The position numbers and the translations under genes were made by a program. 64,000 nucleotides of DNA from Filosporella fistucella. Lineage: Eukaryota > Ascomycota > Leotiomycetes > Helotiales. The stretch is taken from the NCBI GenBank assembly GCA_030077755.1, contig JAQJZZ010000012.1, positions 682,001-746,000 on the forward strand, written 5' to 3'. Below are positions 46,552 through 58,724 of this stretch, piece after piece; the stretch's first letter is position 1, and each line of letters begins with the position of its first letter. A model generated the notes under the pieces. The model worked only from the letters and a program-made list of their open reading frames with translations, was not told the DNA's origin and made no database searches.

Positions 46552-48625
46552 ATTGAACTAGATTGGGTGTTGATTTAAATTTCAAATCTGACTTAAAAAT
46601 GTGGAAAGAAGAAACTCATGCGGAAGTTGAAGCTTTCATATGCTTTGATTCGCAAGGCTGACACAAGGTGAATCATGATGTCAACAGTGTATGGAGAAAA
46701 ATGCACTAGGAGTCCGATTTCCCCGGACTCCGAGATCAGATCTGATAATTTGGAACTTTTTGAGATCATTATCAGATATCTGCCTAAAGATCTAATCTCA
46801 AGAGACGCGAATCATACAATCTCTACCTAGATTCCTGGAGGAATAGAAGGATTCCCTCGCTCTGAAGTTGTAGGTACGCATCTTGATTCGACGGTGTTGA
46901 CCCCGTCTATGTGACTATTCCTAATTGAGATATAAAATCACTTGACCTCAATATCCTCGAGACGGCTAGCATCCAATAAACATACCGTGAATTAGCTGAT
47001 GAGTGAAGTTTTTCGCTAAAAACAATTGAAAGGCTATTCTTCTCACCTAATATGGGTATATGGGGATATGCAATGGCTGGCACCTGACAGCATCACGTGT
47101 CTCTTGCATACTCCCTTTCTCCCTTGCTGCTGCAGTACCACATGTCACCCACACCTGGACATTTATTGGGGCAGAAGATCCAAGAGGGTGTTACAAGCTC
47201 AGTAGATTGTGTCGAGTCAAAGGAGGGACAACCCGCTCTTTCACTAAGGACATACATCCTGTACGATGCGCTGGCAACATGGCAGGATCTATACGCAGGC
47301 GCGGTATAGCCGTTTTGGCCCACAACTGAATGGCGAGCAATGAACACGGGACTAATATATCTCATGGTTCCGTGGTATTGATTCCTGTATGCGACCAGTT
47401 TTGCGACCAGCGCATCGTCTTCGTTTGGCTGAGACAAGAGTAGATAGATGGCGTACCGTTATTTATTTGCCTCCTCCTTGAGACTGCATTGTGTGGAACT
47501 CGGAGGCAAACATGGAATGGAGAGCGGAGGCAAGCGACGAAAACCAATACTGTACAGTAATTGTCTGCCCAATAATGAACAAGTTTGCCATAAGATCTTG
47601 TCAGAAAGTCAGAACGATCTCCTTGCGTAGTTTCAGCTGCAGTGAAGTGGTTTGTCCCTCCTGATCTACATTTCCAGCCTTTCACACCGAGTCCCCAGCC
47701 CAAGAGCCAGCCGCATCTCATCTTCGTCCCAAACCCAACATCCCCATTCCCTGAGGATCAAGCTGGGGGCGGGTGGTCCCAGAGGCAAAAATTCGAGGAG
47801 GCCAGCGAACAGAGTAGTGAGACCCGAGAAGCTTGTGAGATGGCACCAGCTATTAGCCGCATGCCAGTCGCAGCAGCGGATCTGTAGGAGGCTGAAAGGA
47901 GCAACAGGAGTCATCTTCGAGTCTTCCACGACAAGTTGTCCTGCAGGTGGGATTGGATCAGTCGAACAGCAGAGACATGTTTGGTCTGGAGTACCAGCTG
48001 CTTGGCCAGCAGGGCCTCCACCTACGGAGCCTGGTCTGTCCTCATCTTCGTCTTTGATTCTTGGCCGCACTCTCTGCTCTGCGTATTATTCTGGGTGGCA
48101 TCTGCACTTGTGTCTGTGCTGGACATGGCCGTGCTGGCTGATAATCCTTAACGGACAGTGATTGGGCAAAGACATCAGGGTTGAGTGCGAATGCTGGCCC
48201 TCTGCCAACAAATCGACGCTATCAGCGAATGATCCACGATCTGTAAATTGTTCGGTCGCTCGTCGCCCATTTTTCTTCATCCGCGATACAAACAATACCA
48301 TATACTTGAGGAAATTTGTCGTCGTCGATGATTCTTGTGTTCTGTTATTTTTGTTTGATGTTTGTACGGATCGCGACCAGCTCTTATCGTTACCGATAGC
48401 CTACTGCTTGTAGCCCCGCCAGTAACCCAAGTCAACAGTCAACAGACTCGAGCCAGCAACAGCCTCGTTCTGACCTCAGCTCAGCGTTGTTCGTCTTGCA
48501 GATTGCGACAGCATCGCGACGGCGACGATTAATTCCATTCCTTATCCTACACTACTTTCCATCTATACTGGCATCTCGAAGCTGGAAAGCTCGAGATTGC
48601 AGCCAGTCCAGAACCAGATGGAGTC
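46552..48625. other. 2-kb divergent upstream region
   Basis: This lies between the membrane protein (minus) and the RasGAP-like gene (plus). A GC-richer stretch at about 47640-48150 carries open frames of 134-169 codons on both strands; neither has a motif. The part next to 48626 is probably a long 5' leader with small upstream frames. Confidence 0.5.
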
Positions 48626-51600
48626 ATGATACCAATGCAGCGATCCCTCTCCCTTCCAGGGCCGGCACACGCCTCTCCTCGTATGTTCTTCTCTGAATCA
48701 AATGAGTTACTAGTCTGCTTCTGCCAGATCACACTGCTTGAGGTTGTATGCTAATTGCCTGCTCTAAAGCTGTCTCTCCTACCATTACCCAGCTCTCCTC
48801 TCGAAGCCCGACTCCGTCTCCTACCGAAAGCACCGTCGTCCCTCCCAGGCTCCATCGATATCAATCACGAAGCCCAAATAGACCTCCCACTGCGTACAAA
48901 GAGCCTGCAGACCGGGAAAGACCTCGAAGTGCTACGAGACGTTCATCACCATCTCCTGCACCTCGCAGACAAGATGTTGCGCCCCCACCTTCCAGTGCTC
49001 CAGAAACCCCTGCTACACCCACCAAATTACCACAGCTTCCTTTACTTCAAGATGTTTCTCAATATTTAAACCCTCAATTTTCTGCCGTAACCGCATCTAC
49101 ATCCACAACTACTTTGGAGGAACTTGCACACCTAGTCCGGCTATCTACGTACCAAGAAAGAAAAAGAATTCATTCCAGGGTTCGCTTACAACGATCTCTA
49201 GTCTCAACGGCGCTGTCCGCGCGTCTAGCACGATGCGGAGAATTGGCTCATCGAACTTTGGTTGACAATTTTAGGACCGATGACAAGAAGACCTTTGCCA
49301 ATCTGTATAATGCCATTCATGACGTTCGAAATTCTTGCGATGCGACCCGTCGTTATGCTTTATTGGAGCCGGACTTGGATACATCCAGATCGGAATCCAG
49401 TGGAGAATCATCTGGGAGCTTGTCTACTTTCATGCATGAAATTCCACAGCGCTCTCGTATTAGCCTTCTCAAGTTCTTGACCCAGATTAGGACAAATCCG
49501 GATTATTTGGCCAGCCGCATTTGCAGTCTATCCAAAGAGGAATTGTCCGGTCTCACAGTATTCCACCAAGGATTGGAAGCCGTCAATTCAGTTTTGCCAT
49601 TTCATGATCGTACTAAAAGCCATGCTTCTGTGGCTCATCGAACTTCCGCGAATATACCCACTCCAGTTGAGCGTTTGCTTTCTTTTCAGCGTCATGATCC
49701 TCTATCTGCTTTAATTCATACTTGCTTTGCAAATTCGGCTGGGCCAGATTCTATGGAAGATATTCGGAGAACAGAGGTGTGGGCCACCACCTGCGCAAGA
49801 TTGATCACAGAAAAGAAGACAGGAACAGATCCCTTTATCTGTAGTGTCTTGAATGTTTGGACAGCCATGCGGGATTGGTCGGGACGAAGCAATATGGAAT
49901 GGTACCTCATGAAAATCCTTGAAGATGGAGCCTTCTTATTGGAAAAAGCCGAGGACCAGGCTGGAACTCGAATCCATGTTGAGCCTCGGAATGCCAAAGA
50001 TGCCATAGCTGCCGAGGAGTTTTATCATTCTGCCGTAGAAGGCCTTTTCGAGATCGTGAATGATCCAGGTGCTGGAGGAATCCCGGAGGGCTTGATTGAG
50101 CTTGGAAATGCCATTTTGCACAAGCTTGACCCCAAGCTGCAGCGTTCGACTCGGAATTTCTTTGTCCAGAAATGGCTGTTTTCCGTATTCTTGTTGAATG
50201 TGATAATTCATCCTGAGGTCTGTTACATTTGAGATGCTCAATGGTTTTGGCTGACTAATGATAGTCTTACGGAATGTTGTCTGAATATCATATTACAGAA
50301 TATGGGCGGCAGAAAATACTCAAAGAAGTCGCAATGAAGGCACAGAAATATGTCGTCGATTTACTCTGGTAGGATAACTTCAAGCTTTCCGGATCTAAGC
50401 TGATGGTATTTCACAGGAGCCTTAGTAGAAGAGAAGCCGCCGTGTCCATTCCACTGTCAATCAAAGGCCACATTGAGAATATCCTGACTCGATTCCGTCC
50501 AAATCGTCCGTCTCTAAGCAAGCCGAAGCTTCTTCCCGCCCGGTCCATCACTTCTCTGAGGGAAACCACAGAGGTACGGCCATATTTGGTCCTCGGCCCA
50601 TCGGACTTGATAACCATGGTAAATTCTCTATTCCCAGAGCGACGTCCTATGTCCAGCATGACAGGACGTGATCCAAGCCATTCCGGTGTACGCTCATCTG
50701 CATCCTCTGTGTCTGGATTTTCCACGGTGACGCAGTCAATTCCTATGAACAATTCTCGGAATACATTTGACACTATGTCCGTCATCAGCAATAGTGGATC
50801 CTCGGTGATCAGTGATATCACTACGTCACGGGAACCTTTGCTAGAGGACAGTGGTTCAAGATCAAGCTACTACGAGGATGATGGATTTGAGCTACGCGTC
50901 GCTACATATGAGATGACCCAGACTTTAGGCTTTGATGGAGTCTCTGGATCTTGCCATCCATGTGCGGAAAGATGGACAGTCCTTTTCATGTCACCGGATG
51001 GCCAGACATTATCTACCGGAATGCCTCATGACCCTGATGATGAAAGTGAGGAGGATGAATTCACTACCAGCAGTGATAGTGAAGACGATATCTCTACGTC
51101 TCGATCCGATCTGGACAAAGATTATCATCAGTTGCGAGATTCTATCCTGAAGCTTGTAGAAGAGTATGAAATTCCGCAGTCTATGAATTCCCGAGCGGAG
51201 TCAAAAATCTTCAGCAATAGAACATCCGTTCTGGAGAGCCCAAGAAAAAACCCACGGAGCAGGCCTGGATCTTCTGCGCAACAGCAATCAAAGAACCCTT
51301 ACCGCCGAGAATCTTCAGTTGGGCAAGAGTCGAAGCTATCTGACTCCAAGATGAAACAACGCCATGACTCAGACAACGAGAGATCCGTGGAAAAAGAACA
51401 ACCGTCAGTTCTGATAACGATGTTGGAAGCGGCCGAGGCCCAGTGTCAAGCCCAATCCGATTTTGTCAGTGCACACTTGTATTGGAAAACACTGCATCAA
51501 TTACACCAACTTTCTGCTCCGTCTCTGAAACGAGATGGATTTGCCTCACTTCTCAGCATTTTCTCACGCGGTCCTCGAGATTCTATCCGTCGCTCTACGA

Positions 51601-53957
51601 GCGCTATCGAAGACTACGATGCATGGTCGGTATGGCTAAAACAGTCTCAAGAGCGCCACGATGTCACTATCGAGTCCATGATGAAGCGTCTGAAGGCTCT
51701 ACGAGACAAGATGTGGTATGTCACGGATGTTAGAAACTCTGCTGCCTACGAGGAAGCCCGGAACATAGCAGTCGCGCTGAAATGCATGGCTACTCCAAAG
51801 AAGCCTACACGAGTGCCCCCACCAGGTGTTCGTCCTCGGAACATGTCAAAAACTTCCACGGCAAACTTTCTTATGAGAACAGATGCTCAAATGATGGATA
51901 TGATGGCAGCGAGTGATGACCAGGGTGGGCCGAACAAACTCTCTGATGAACAATCAGAAAAGACCTTGCGCTGGCTATCGCGTTTCGGAATTGAAAACTT
52001 CTGCAAAGGAGAGGAACGAATTCATAGGTTTTGTTTGGAGCTCGAAGCCTGCATCAATAAACTCGTCAGCGACAATCTCTTAGATGGTCCTGTCCTTTGG
52101 TCGAGCGAGCTTTACAATCGAGACAAGCACATTTTGAACAGCGGCAGACCAAAAGTTGATTTGTTCATGAACAGCTTAGGGTCGTTGAATATATCTAGAG
52201 ACGATAACGAGTCTGAAAGTGGACGACGCGGTCTAAGAAGTGCTGATCTAATGCGTCCCGGCGTCCGTGATCTACGTGCTATGTCAGCAAGAAACAATTC
52301 TCAGCAAAGCTTCGACTCTGGTCGATATAGCATGTCCAGGATGAGCACTACAGGAGACTTGATGGATTCGCAAGACTACTTCGGCATGGCTAGTCCGGTT
52401 CTTACAATTGACTCTACGACCACATTCTGGTCGCCCTTCCAAACCAGAGCTCACTCTCCAACGACCAGTATTAGCAGTCGTCGACCTGGGACTTCATCTT
52501 CGACTAATGAGACTGTGATGTTGAAGGAGGAGCGTGCAAACCAAGCCAAACAAAGATTCCTGTCGGACCTGAAGCAAGCTTTGACGAGTCTGCTCATCAG
52601 CGATCTTGGAACTTACGTTTTCTCGCGAGGAAGTGAAACGGATTCGTGGTTCTCTGGTGATCTGGGCCAAGATTGCATTGAGAGGAAGGAAAGAGCAGAG
52701 AAGAAAGCTCGTCGGAAGAATAGGAAGCGAACGTTGGAGAAGAAGAAGAGTTTTAGGGATCTCAGAGGTGCACACAAAAGTGATACACCTACATCGGAGA
52801 ACTCCGAATCTCTTGGTACACAGCGAATGGAGAGAGGGCCTTCAAACAATTCACGGTCGACCGAGCAAAGCAACAATGACGTTCACTCGACAGCAGATAG
52901 CTCATCGACAAACGATCAAACTTCTGTCGGTTCAAGAAAAACTGTCATGCTTAGGGAGTTGGATTCTCCTGATTTCCCATACCGTCGAGCTTTCCAGCGC
53001 CTGTTGAGAATGTTTTCAGTGCACCCAAATCCCTACGCCAAACTTAATGCCTTATTTGAATTGGAACATCTGGTTATTGCGTATTTGACACCAACTGCTC
53101 CTCGCCGACCTCGAGCCCGCCAGGAACCATCAACTGCAGCGGCCCCATCACCAGAAGTTCAACATATCAATGCATTTGGCCATACTGACGCTACTGCAAC
53201 TACTCCTCGAGCCAAGAACCTAGAAGAAGCTATCGATAACTGCAAAGAAAGACGCTTGCAGACCTTCGGGCAGCCTGATGCTTCTTCACCAACTCACCGA
53301 AGTAGTGAGAGGGTCCCCACAATCAACCCTGCAAGCACCGACATGATCGTAGACGTTCTCCAGGATCTTTTCCGAGATCCGGAAATCAGACCTAAAACAC
53401 TCTTTCGTGATCTTCAATTTATTGCGTCGTTTATACCAGCAAATATACTGGATAAAACAGAACGTGGCAAAGCTTTTTGGGATGCTGGTCTTGCTGCGTT
53501 AGGTCTCAAGCAGGATGTCTGCCGCACACTCATTGAAATTGCGGATGAGGTTGTTGTCCACTATACGCAAACCCGAAAGACAACTTCTTCCGCCATCGAT
53601 CCTCAGTCAAATGGCGATGTCATGAAGTACAGCATGCAAGATGCGGCAAAGATGTGGACCATCACTGCCAAAGAAGGTGACTCTGTTGCAGAGAGAGAAC
53701 TGGCGATATTCTACCTCACTCATCCCGAGCTAGTGGAGCGGGTCACTGCTCCGCTGAGCAAGCCAAGAGAGACTTTCAAAGCGCAAGTCATGGAAATGCA
53801 TGGTGGTGGAGCAGTGAATGAAGAACGTGATCGTGAAAGGAGCGATCCGGCCACAATGTGTGTGGCATATCATTGGATGGAGTTAAGTGCTGTCGGAGGA
53901 GACGAGTTAGCGAAGAAGTACTTGCGACAGAGAGAGGAGTTGAATGCGCTCCCATGA
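48626..53957 (+). CDS. Large RasGAP-like protein with C-terminal Sel1-like region
   Basis: Four exons, 48626-48680, 48770-50217, 50265-50368 and 50417-53957, encode 1715 residues. The first exon gives MIPMQRSLSLPGPAHASP, and its intron carries a TGCTAAT branch site. After a Pro/Ser-rich N-terminus comes a helical domain. The segment around residues 478-535 (RNFFVQKWLFSVFLLNVIIH, then PESYGML and a helix) resembles the core of Ras GTPase-activating domains. The middle is a long Ser-rich disordered region. Near 1585-1712 the sequence AAKMWTITAKEGDSVAEREL and AYHWMELSAVGGDELAKKYL look like Sel1-type helical repeats. GTPase activation is inferred from weak similarity; the catalytic Arg finger was not identified. 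Confidence 0.82.
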
Positions 53958-54586
53958 AGCGATGATAATTGGAGATATACCCTATACTTTTGAGAGCTAT
54001 TCCCCTGCTTGATTGTGTTTTTGTTTTGCATATAGCATAATAGTTGGATGTTTGATTTGTTTTTCCCTCTTCTGGTTACATTCTTGCTTGAATCAGAGAT
54101 ACAGATTTTGTTTTTGGGCTTTTTGCGAGGTTCCGAAATCAACCGCAGCGATAGATCGTGCTGGAAACGAGTGCAGAGACAGGCATACGGCACTGTTTTT
54201 ACTAATGGCGTTTTTGGGCACAGATGGATTGGATTGCATGGTATGAGATATGATAGTAGATGTTCTTATGTATGAAAAGATCACATCAATAAATATTTGA
54301 GATTTGATTTCAGAGTACTTTGTTTGATCCGTGTCCTTGTGTTCCGTTTGTACATGAAGCATCATTTTCCCAAGGTTCTTCAGTTGTCAAGCACATGTTG
54401 CACACGTCAGGCGCGTCACGCACGTCACACATGTCATGGCAATAACTTGATTTCCCATGAGATACCTAGTCCGGTAGCATGTCTCTTCGCCGAATAACTT
54501 GACCTTAGGTTGACCTTGTATCAATCACATATTGTCAGGATTTCGCGCCGAACTCTTTCTCTACACAACTAGTCTAAGATCCATCA
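53958..54586. other. Convergent 3' regions
   Basis: This lies between the RasGAP-like gene (plus) and the second secreted protein (minus). A short imperfect repeat of CACGTCA/CACATGT-like words lies at 54388-54437. No gene is seen. Confidence 0.5.
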
Positions 54587-55182
54587 TCAGCATCCCCAGT
54601 TGCCACAGCCCATACCGTTGATTTGCCTGCACAATGTTAGGACACAACTTATAGCCTCTCACGGTATGAAAATGAACTGAAGCTATATGAAAAGGAGAGA
54701 GAAAAAGAGACATGACATACGCAGCGGTCTTCCCAGCAGCGTTATCTACCATCTCGTTGAAACGCCAGCACGCGTCAATAGCCGTATTGATATGATTTCC
54801 ATATTGTGTCATCATATGCATCAAATCGTTCTATAAAACCCATATATAAATCAGTATAATTTCCTTCGTTGCCATACATATATGTTCCTGTGTAAGGAAA
54901 CGCAGTGGGAGAAGAGCATACGCTAAATTCACCATATTGCCACCACTTCGATCGGATCTGCAGCATGAGAGACCAGCCTTCGCCGGATATGGATTTGACT
55001 CGTCGGCAGAAGTCTGCTGCCTCACTGCGCTTGTCGAGAGAGGTTGTGGGTGTGAAAGCGAGAGGTAGGGCTTCGGCCGCTGCAGCTGCAATTGGGTTTG
55101 GTGATGTGAGCGGGGTTGCGAGAATTGTTGTGGAAAATAGGAGGAGAGCTGCAAGAGGAGAGAGGAGGCTTGGGAAACGCAT
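54587..55182 (-). CDS. Small secreted cysteine protein, copy 2 of a local family
   Basis: Three exons, 55182-54922, 54830-54721 and 54626-54587, encode 136 residues. The signal peptide is MRFPSLLSPLAALLLFSTTI followed by an LA-T cleavage region; an Ala-rich propeptide ends in a dibasic LDKR site. The mature part has four cysteines: FCRRVKSISGEGWSLML, AIDACWRFNEMVD, GMGCGNW and a C-terminal Cys. The ISGxGW and IDAC motifs, and the phase-0 intron about 20 residues after GW, match the protein at 37661-38075. The KR site suggests Kex2 processing. Function unknown. Confidence 0.88.
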
Positions 55183-56388
55183 AGTTGCAGGATCTCGTTT
55201 GGTTGTTTTTGGACCAGGCGGATGAAAGAGTTCAAGAAATTTCGAAAGGCAGTGATGATTCCAGGAGTTGGGGGAAAAGGAAATAGATATTTATACGTGC
55301 GTCAAACATATAGACTCACTGCCTATAATATGAAAAGTGGTACGAATCTTATTATGAGACTTCTGAAATAGGACATCCTTCTCTTACCGTACATAAATAA
55401 TTTTGTTTTTCCATCCTACGGTAGAGTTATGCGGTTAGAAAAACTATTGCACGCATAAGGAACTATTGTTCTGCACGCTTTAAGAGAAATGCTTGGGTTT
55501 ATCCCGTGGCTACCCAGCTTGACTTGCTGCCAGCTATAGGTAATGTATGGGATTAAGGTAGCTAGGACGGTTTAGGATATATTAAGCGATTCCCAAGAAA
55601 ATTGGGGTAACTATTGGCAGTAGATAATGCTTTTTGATAAGGTCAATGAAGCTTTAACTAAATATATTTCGTCGTGTGAATTGTGGTGAAAGAAAATAGA
55701 TATTGGTCAAACGAACTTGCTTTAGCTGCTCTTTGTGCCTGTGAATTTGAATTATACTATGTATTGTACTTGCACAACTGCATCTTGTATCGCATATTGT
55801 GTATTATCTGTAACGTAGAGTGACAGCCTGACTGAGTAAGACATACTGCGTGGAAGTTATGCGCCAAGGTGGCAGAGTTTCTTTCTTTGGCGCTTACGGC
55901 TCGAGTAGCAAGCTAGGTCGCGGCACAGAAAGCTATATGCTTGGTACCTATCTAGTACTGGCATGCAGAGCTGAAAAGACGGGACATCAAGCACAAGAAT
56001 TGAGAAGAACCAGATCCTGAAATCACGAAATCTGAAAACAAACAATTTTCGAAGTTCTACATCATATACTCATCGCTCATAGAATAATGCAAATTATTCC
56101 TAGCCCAGTTTACATTTATAGATAATCCCTATTCCCGCCCCTATCTTAGAGATAGCGGGGTAGTTTGGAGGGGGTCAGCTACCGGTGGGGTAGAATTTGG
56201 AAAATATCACCACAATCAGCTTTCAATTCTCACGTTCAGCTTTGGAGAGTAGCAATATCAAAATCATGCCTAAATACATTCAAAATTATGGGGAAAGCAA
56301 CGCTAATTAACTTTTCAGAATAACCCAGGCTTGAAGCATCGTAACAGTACACTACCTAGCATACACTCCATTTGTAATCTCTCTCGCC
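55183..56388. other. Intergenic, 1.2 kb, AT-rich
   Basis: The region is AT-rich with no convincing frame. An imperfect hairpin-forming inverted repeat lies at about 56138-56160 (CCCCTATCT / AGATAGCGGGG). Confidence 0.5.
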
Positions 56389-57693
56389 TCAAGGACTATC
56401 CTCACTAACCGCTCTAGCAGCTACTCGTTCTTGATGCTTCTCGAGGTAAAGATCTACTCCCTTTCCCACAGCTCCTCTTACCATATCTGGGCCGTGCTTA
56501 GCTACATATGTGCCTCCAGCAGCAAGCGCCAAACCTGCAAGAACAGGCGCAGCTGTCACGGTACATAAAGCTGCGCCAGCCATGACTACTGGCGTAGCTG
56601 TTGTTATTGCACCTGCCAAAGCTACTCGGACGCCAGCATTGACAGCTTTGTCTGTTGCTTTCCTTGCCAATTTGCCCGTCAGGCTATTGTCTTGCGATTC
56701 CTCAGAGCAAGCGTCTCGTGCTGTCTCCATGAACCTTGCTGTGATTTGGCCAACTTTTTCACTCTTTTTGCCCTTAATTTTGCCTGTTTTGGAATCGATT
56801 GAGATCTGAGATGCTGAATCATCGTTGGCACCTGCTTCAGCATTGCTGTGGTGAATCTTTTCTTCGATGCCATGGACTTTAGTAGAAACGTCCTCCTTCA
56901 TCTTGTGGAGTTTCTCTGAGGTATGATGTCTTTTGAAAAAGTGCCCCTTTGGTTTGTCTTCCAGTACCTCACGTTCTGTCTCTTCTGGATCCGATGCAGC
57001 TTCTTTGTCATGCTTGTGCTTCAAGTGAATATGGTGTTTTGAAAAGAAGGATCCTTTCTTTTTATGCTCGTCTGCACTTTCTTCCTCTGGTTGGAACTCT
57101 GCATGCCTCTCAAACTTATGGTGTACAGTTTCCATAACTTCCTTCTTCAACTTCTGCGCCTTTTCGAAGGTATTATGCCTTGATAGGAAAGACTTCTTAT
57201 GCTTCGCTGCTTCGACTTCATGGATCTCATTTTCTTGTTGTGGTATGAGCTTTTTGTTATCCTCTTCATTAGAGCCCTCGCCCTTAGATTGGATAGCATC
57301 GCCAATTGTGGATTCTGCAACCTTTACTCCATCTCTGTCATCTACTGAACTATCATCGTGTTGATCTTTCTCATGGGATTCGCCCTCATAATCCTTTTCA
57401 AGAGCGAAACAATCGTTCTTGGCCTTGTCAGATTCACCCTCCTCGTCCGAGTCCGCTTCTTCTTTCTCGCTATCCTTGCCATTGTCGGAGCCGTCTTCAG
57501 ATGCTTCCTCAGAAGCTGCGTCCTCATTCTCCTGCTCGTCAGAGGAATTTTCATGCTCCTCGTCATCTCCAGCGTCAGAACCATCAGAATCGTTTACGGC
57601 GTCGCTTTGCCTAGATTGTTCCATAGACTCTTCGGGCTCAATGTCTCCCTCCTTCAATTTGCTTTTGTCATTGGGAAGGTTCGAATTCCCCAT
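56389..57693 (-). CDS. Acidic repeat protein, unknown function
   Basis: A single exon of 434 residues. The N-terminus MGNSN could be myristoylated. Residues 20-160 are extremely rich in Glu, Asp and Ser. Three related basic modules follow, each with an aromatic/His core: KKSFLSRHNTFEKAQKLKKE (166-185), KKGSFFSKHHIHLKHKHDKE (212-231) and KGHFFKRHHTSEKLHKMKED (249-268). After a linker, a short helical domain leads to an Ala/Gly/Val-rich hydrophobic stretch (355-398) that could insert into a membrane, then a short charged tail. I recognise no family. The charge separation suggests a scaffold or membrane-associated protein, but this is inference. Confidence 0.78.
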   Translation of the reverse strand: MGNSNLPNDKSKLKEGDIEPEESMEQSRQSDAVNDSDGSDAGDDEEHENSSDEQENEDAASEEASEDGSDNGKDSEKEEADSDEEGESDKAKNDCFALEKDYEGESHEKDQHDDSSVDDRDGVKVAESTIGDAIQSKGEGSNEEDNKKLIPQQENEIHEVEAAKHKKSFLSRHNTFEKAQKLKKEVMETVHHKFERHAEFQPEEESADEHKKKGSFFSKHHIHLKHKHDKEAASDPEETEREVLEDKPKGHFFKRHHTSEKLHKMKEDVSTKVHGIEEKIHHSNAEAGANDDSASQISIDSKTGKIKGKKSEKVGQITARFMETARDACSEESQDNSLTGKLARKATDKAVNAGVRVALAGAITTATPVVMAGAALCTVTAAPVLAGLALAAGGTYVAKHGPDMVRGAVGKGVDLYLEKHQERVAARAVSEDSP

Positions 57694-58724
57694 GTTTGCG
57701 TAATATGCTGTTTGAATTGGAAAATTTAATTATTACTTGGACGTAACTGGTAAAGGAAATGGGAAAAGTGTGTGATTGCTCAGGCTTATTCTAGCTTTCT
57801 GTCAATGGCTATTGTTTGAAGTGAAGTCTTATATGAACCTATCATTGTTTGACTTACCGATAATGTGGTGTTGAAGAGCCTTAAGGTCACAGGGTATCGG
57901 TAATCGCCAGTGTCTTGCTTTGAGAGAAACAATTGAAGAGTGATGTGATTGATGTAGGACGACAAAGAAATCACAAAGGTAAGGATATTTATAGACCTTC
58001 ACAAACACTATCTATTAATTCCTTTGTGAATCATCGGTTGCAATGCCACTGAATGGTTTATTGTCAAACATTCATTTTCTTGAAATTTGAGTCTTATGTC
58101 TGATTTGAGGTGAATTGAATCAGCTTTCTGAATGTGTCCAAACTTCACAAAATTTGCACTCAATACTACAGTCACATTAAGGCAATATCAAACTTTCTCG
58201 AATATTTTGGGTATCGTCACGAAATGATTCATGCTAAATCCAAAGGCTAGCATCAAGATACCCCGAAAGGAGTTTCAGAGAAACTAAAACAGTCACTGAA
58301 CAACGAGGTATAATAGTGAATAGATAGGTCACAGGAATCAAAGCCATGAACAATATCTCTGGCAGAGATCGTGAGCTGTAAGCTATCTCAAATATCTGGC
58401 CACATCCCGAAGGCGAATTAAAGAAAATAATGAAAAAGAAGGCGAGGAGACTAAAGTAGAAACATGAGAGGGACCCTCATATATATTTAAAGTGGCAAAA
58501 TATTCGGTGCCCCAGTTTCAAGTCTCGTATATTGAAGGTCAATTACCGATGCAGCTGATTATGGCGTGCTTCTTCTTGATCCCTCAATTCTTTACATACG
58601 TATCTGGTGAACCAAAGATTTCATTTGCAATTTGAAAGAGCCATCCTCATTCCATCACATATCCAACCCCCCTCCCCCCATTCTCACATTCTCAGTAGCC
58701 CATGATGAATTTGAAAGCATCTTG
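57694..58724. other. Intergenic, 1 kb
   Basis: This holds the promoter of the acidic repeat protein and the 3' flank of the Gag-like frame. A 62-codon minus frame near 57786 is not called. Confidence 0.45.

Noticed and set aside
47652..48161. Plus-strand frame of 169 codons and minus-strand frame of 134 codons at the same place
   Set aside because: Neither shows a domain, signal peptide or splice pattern; long frames are expected in GC-richer DNA.
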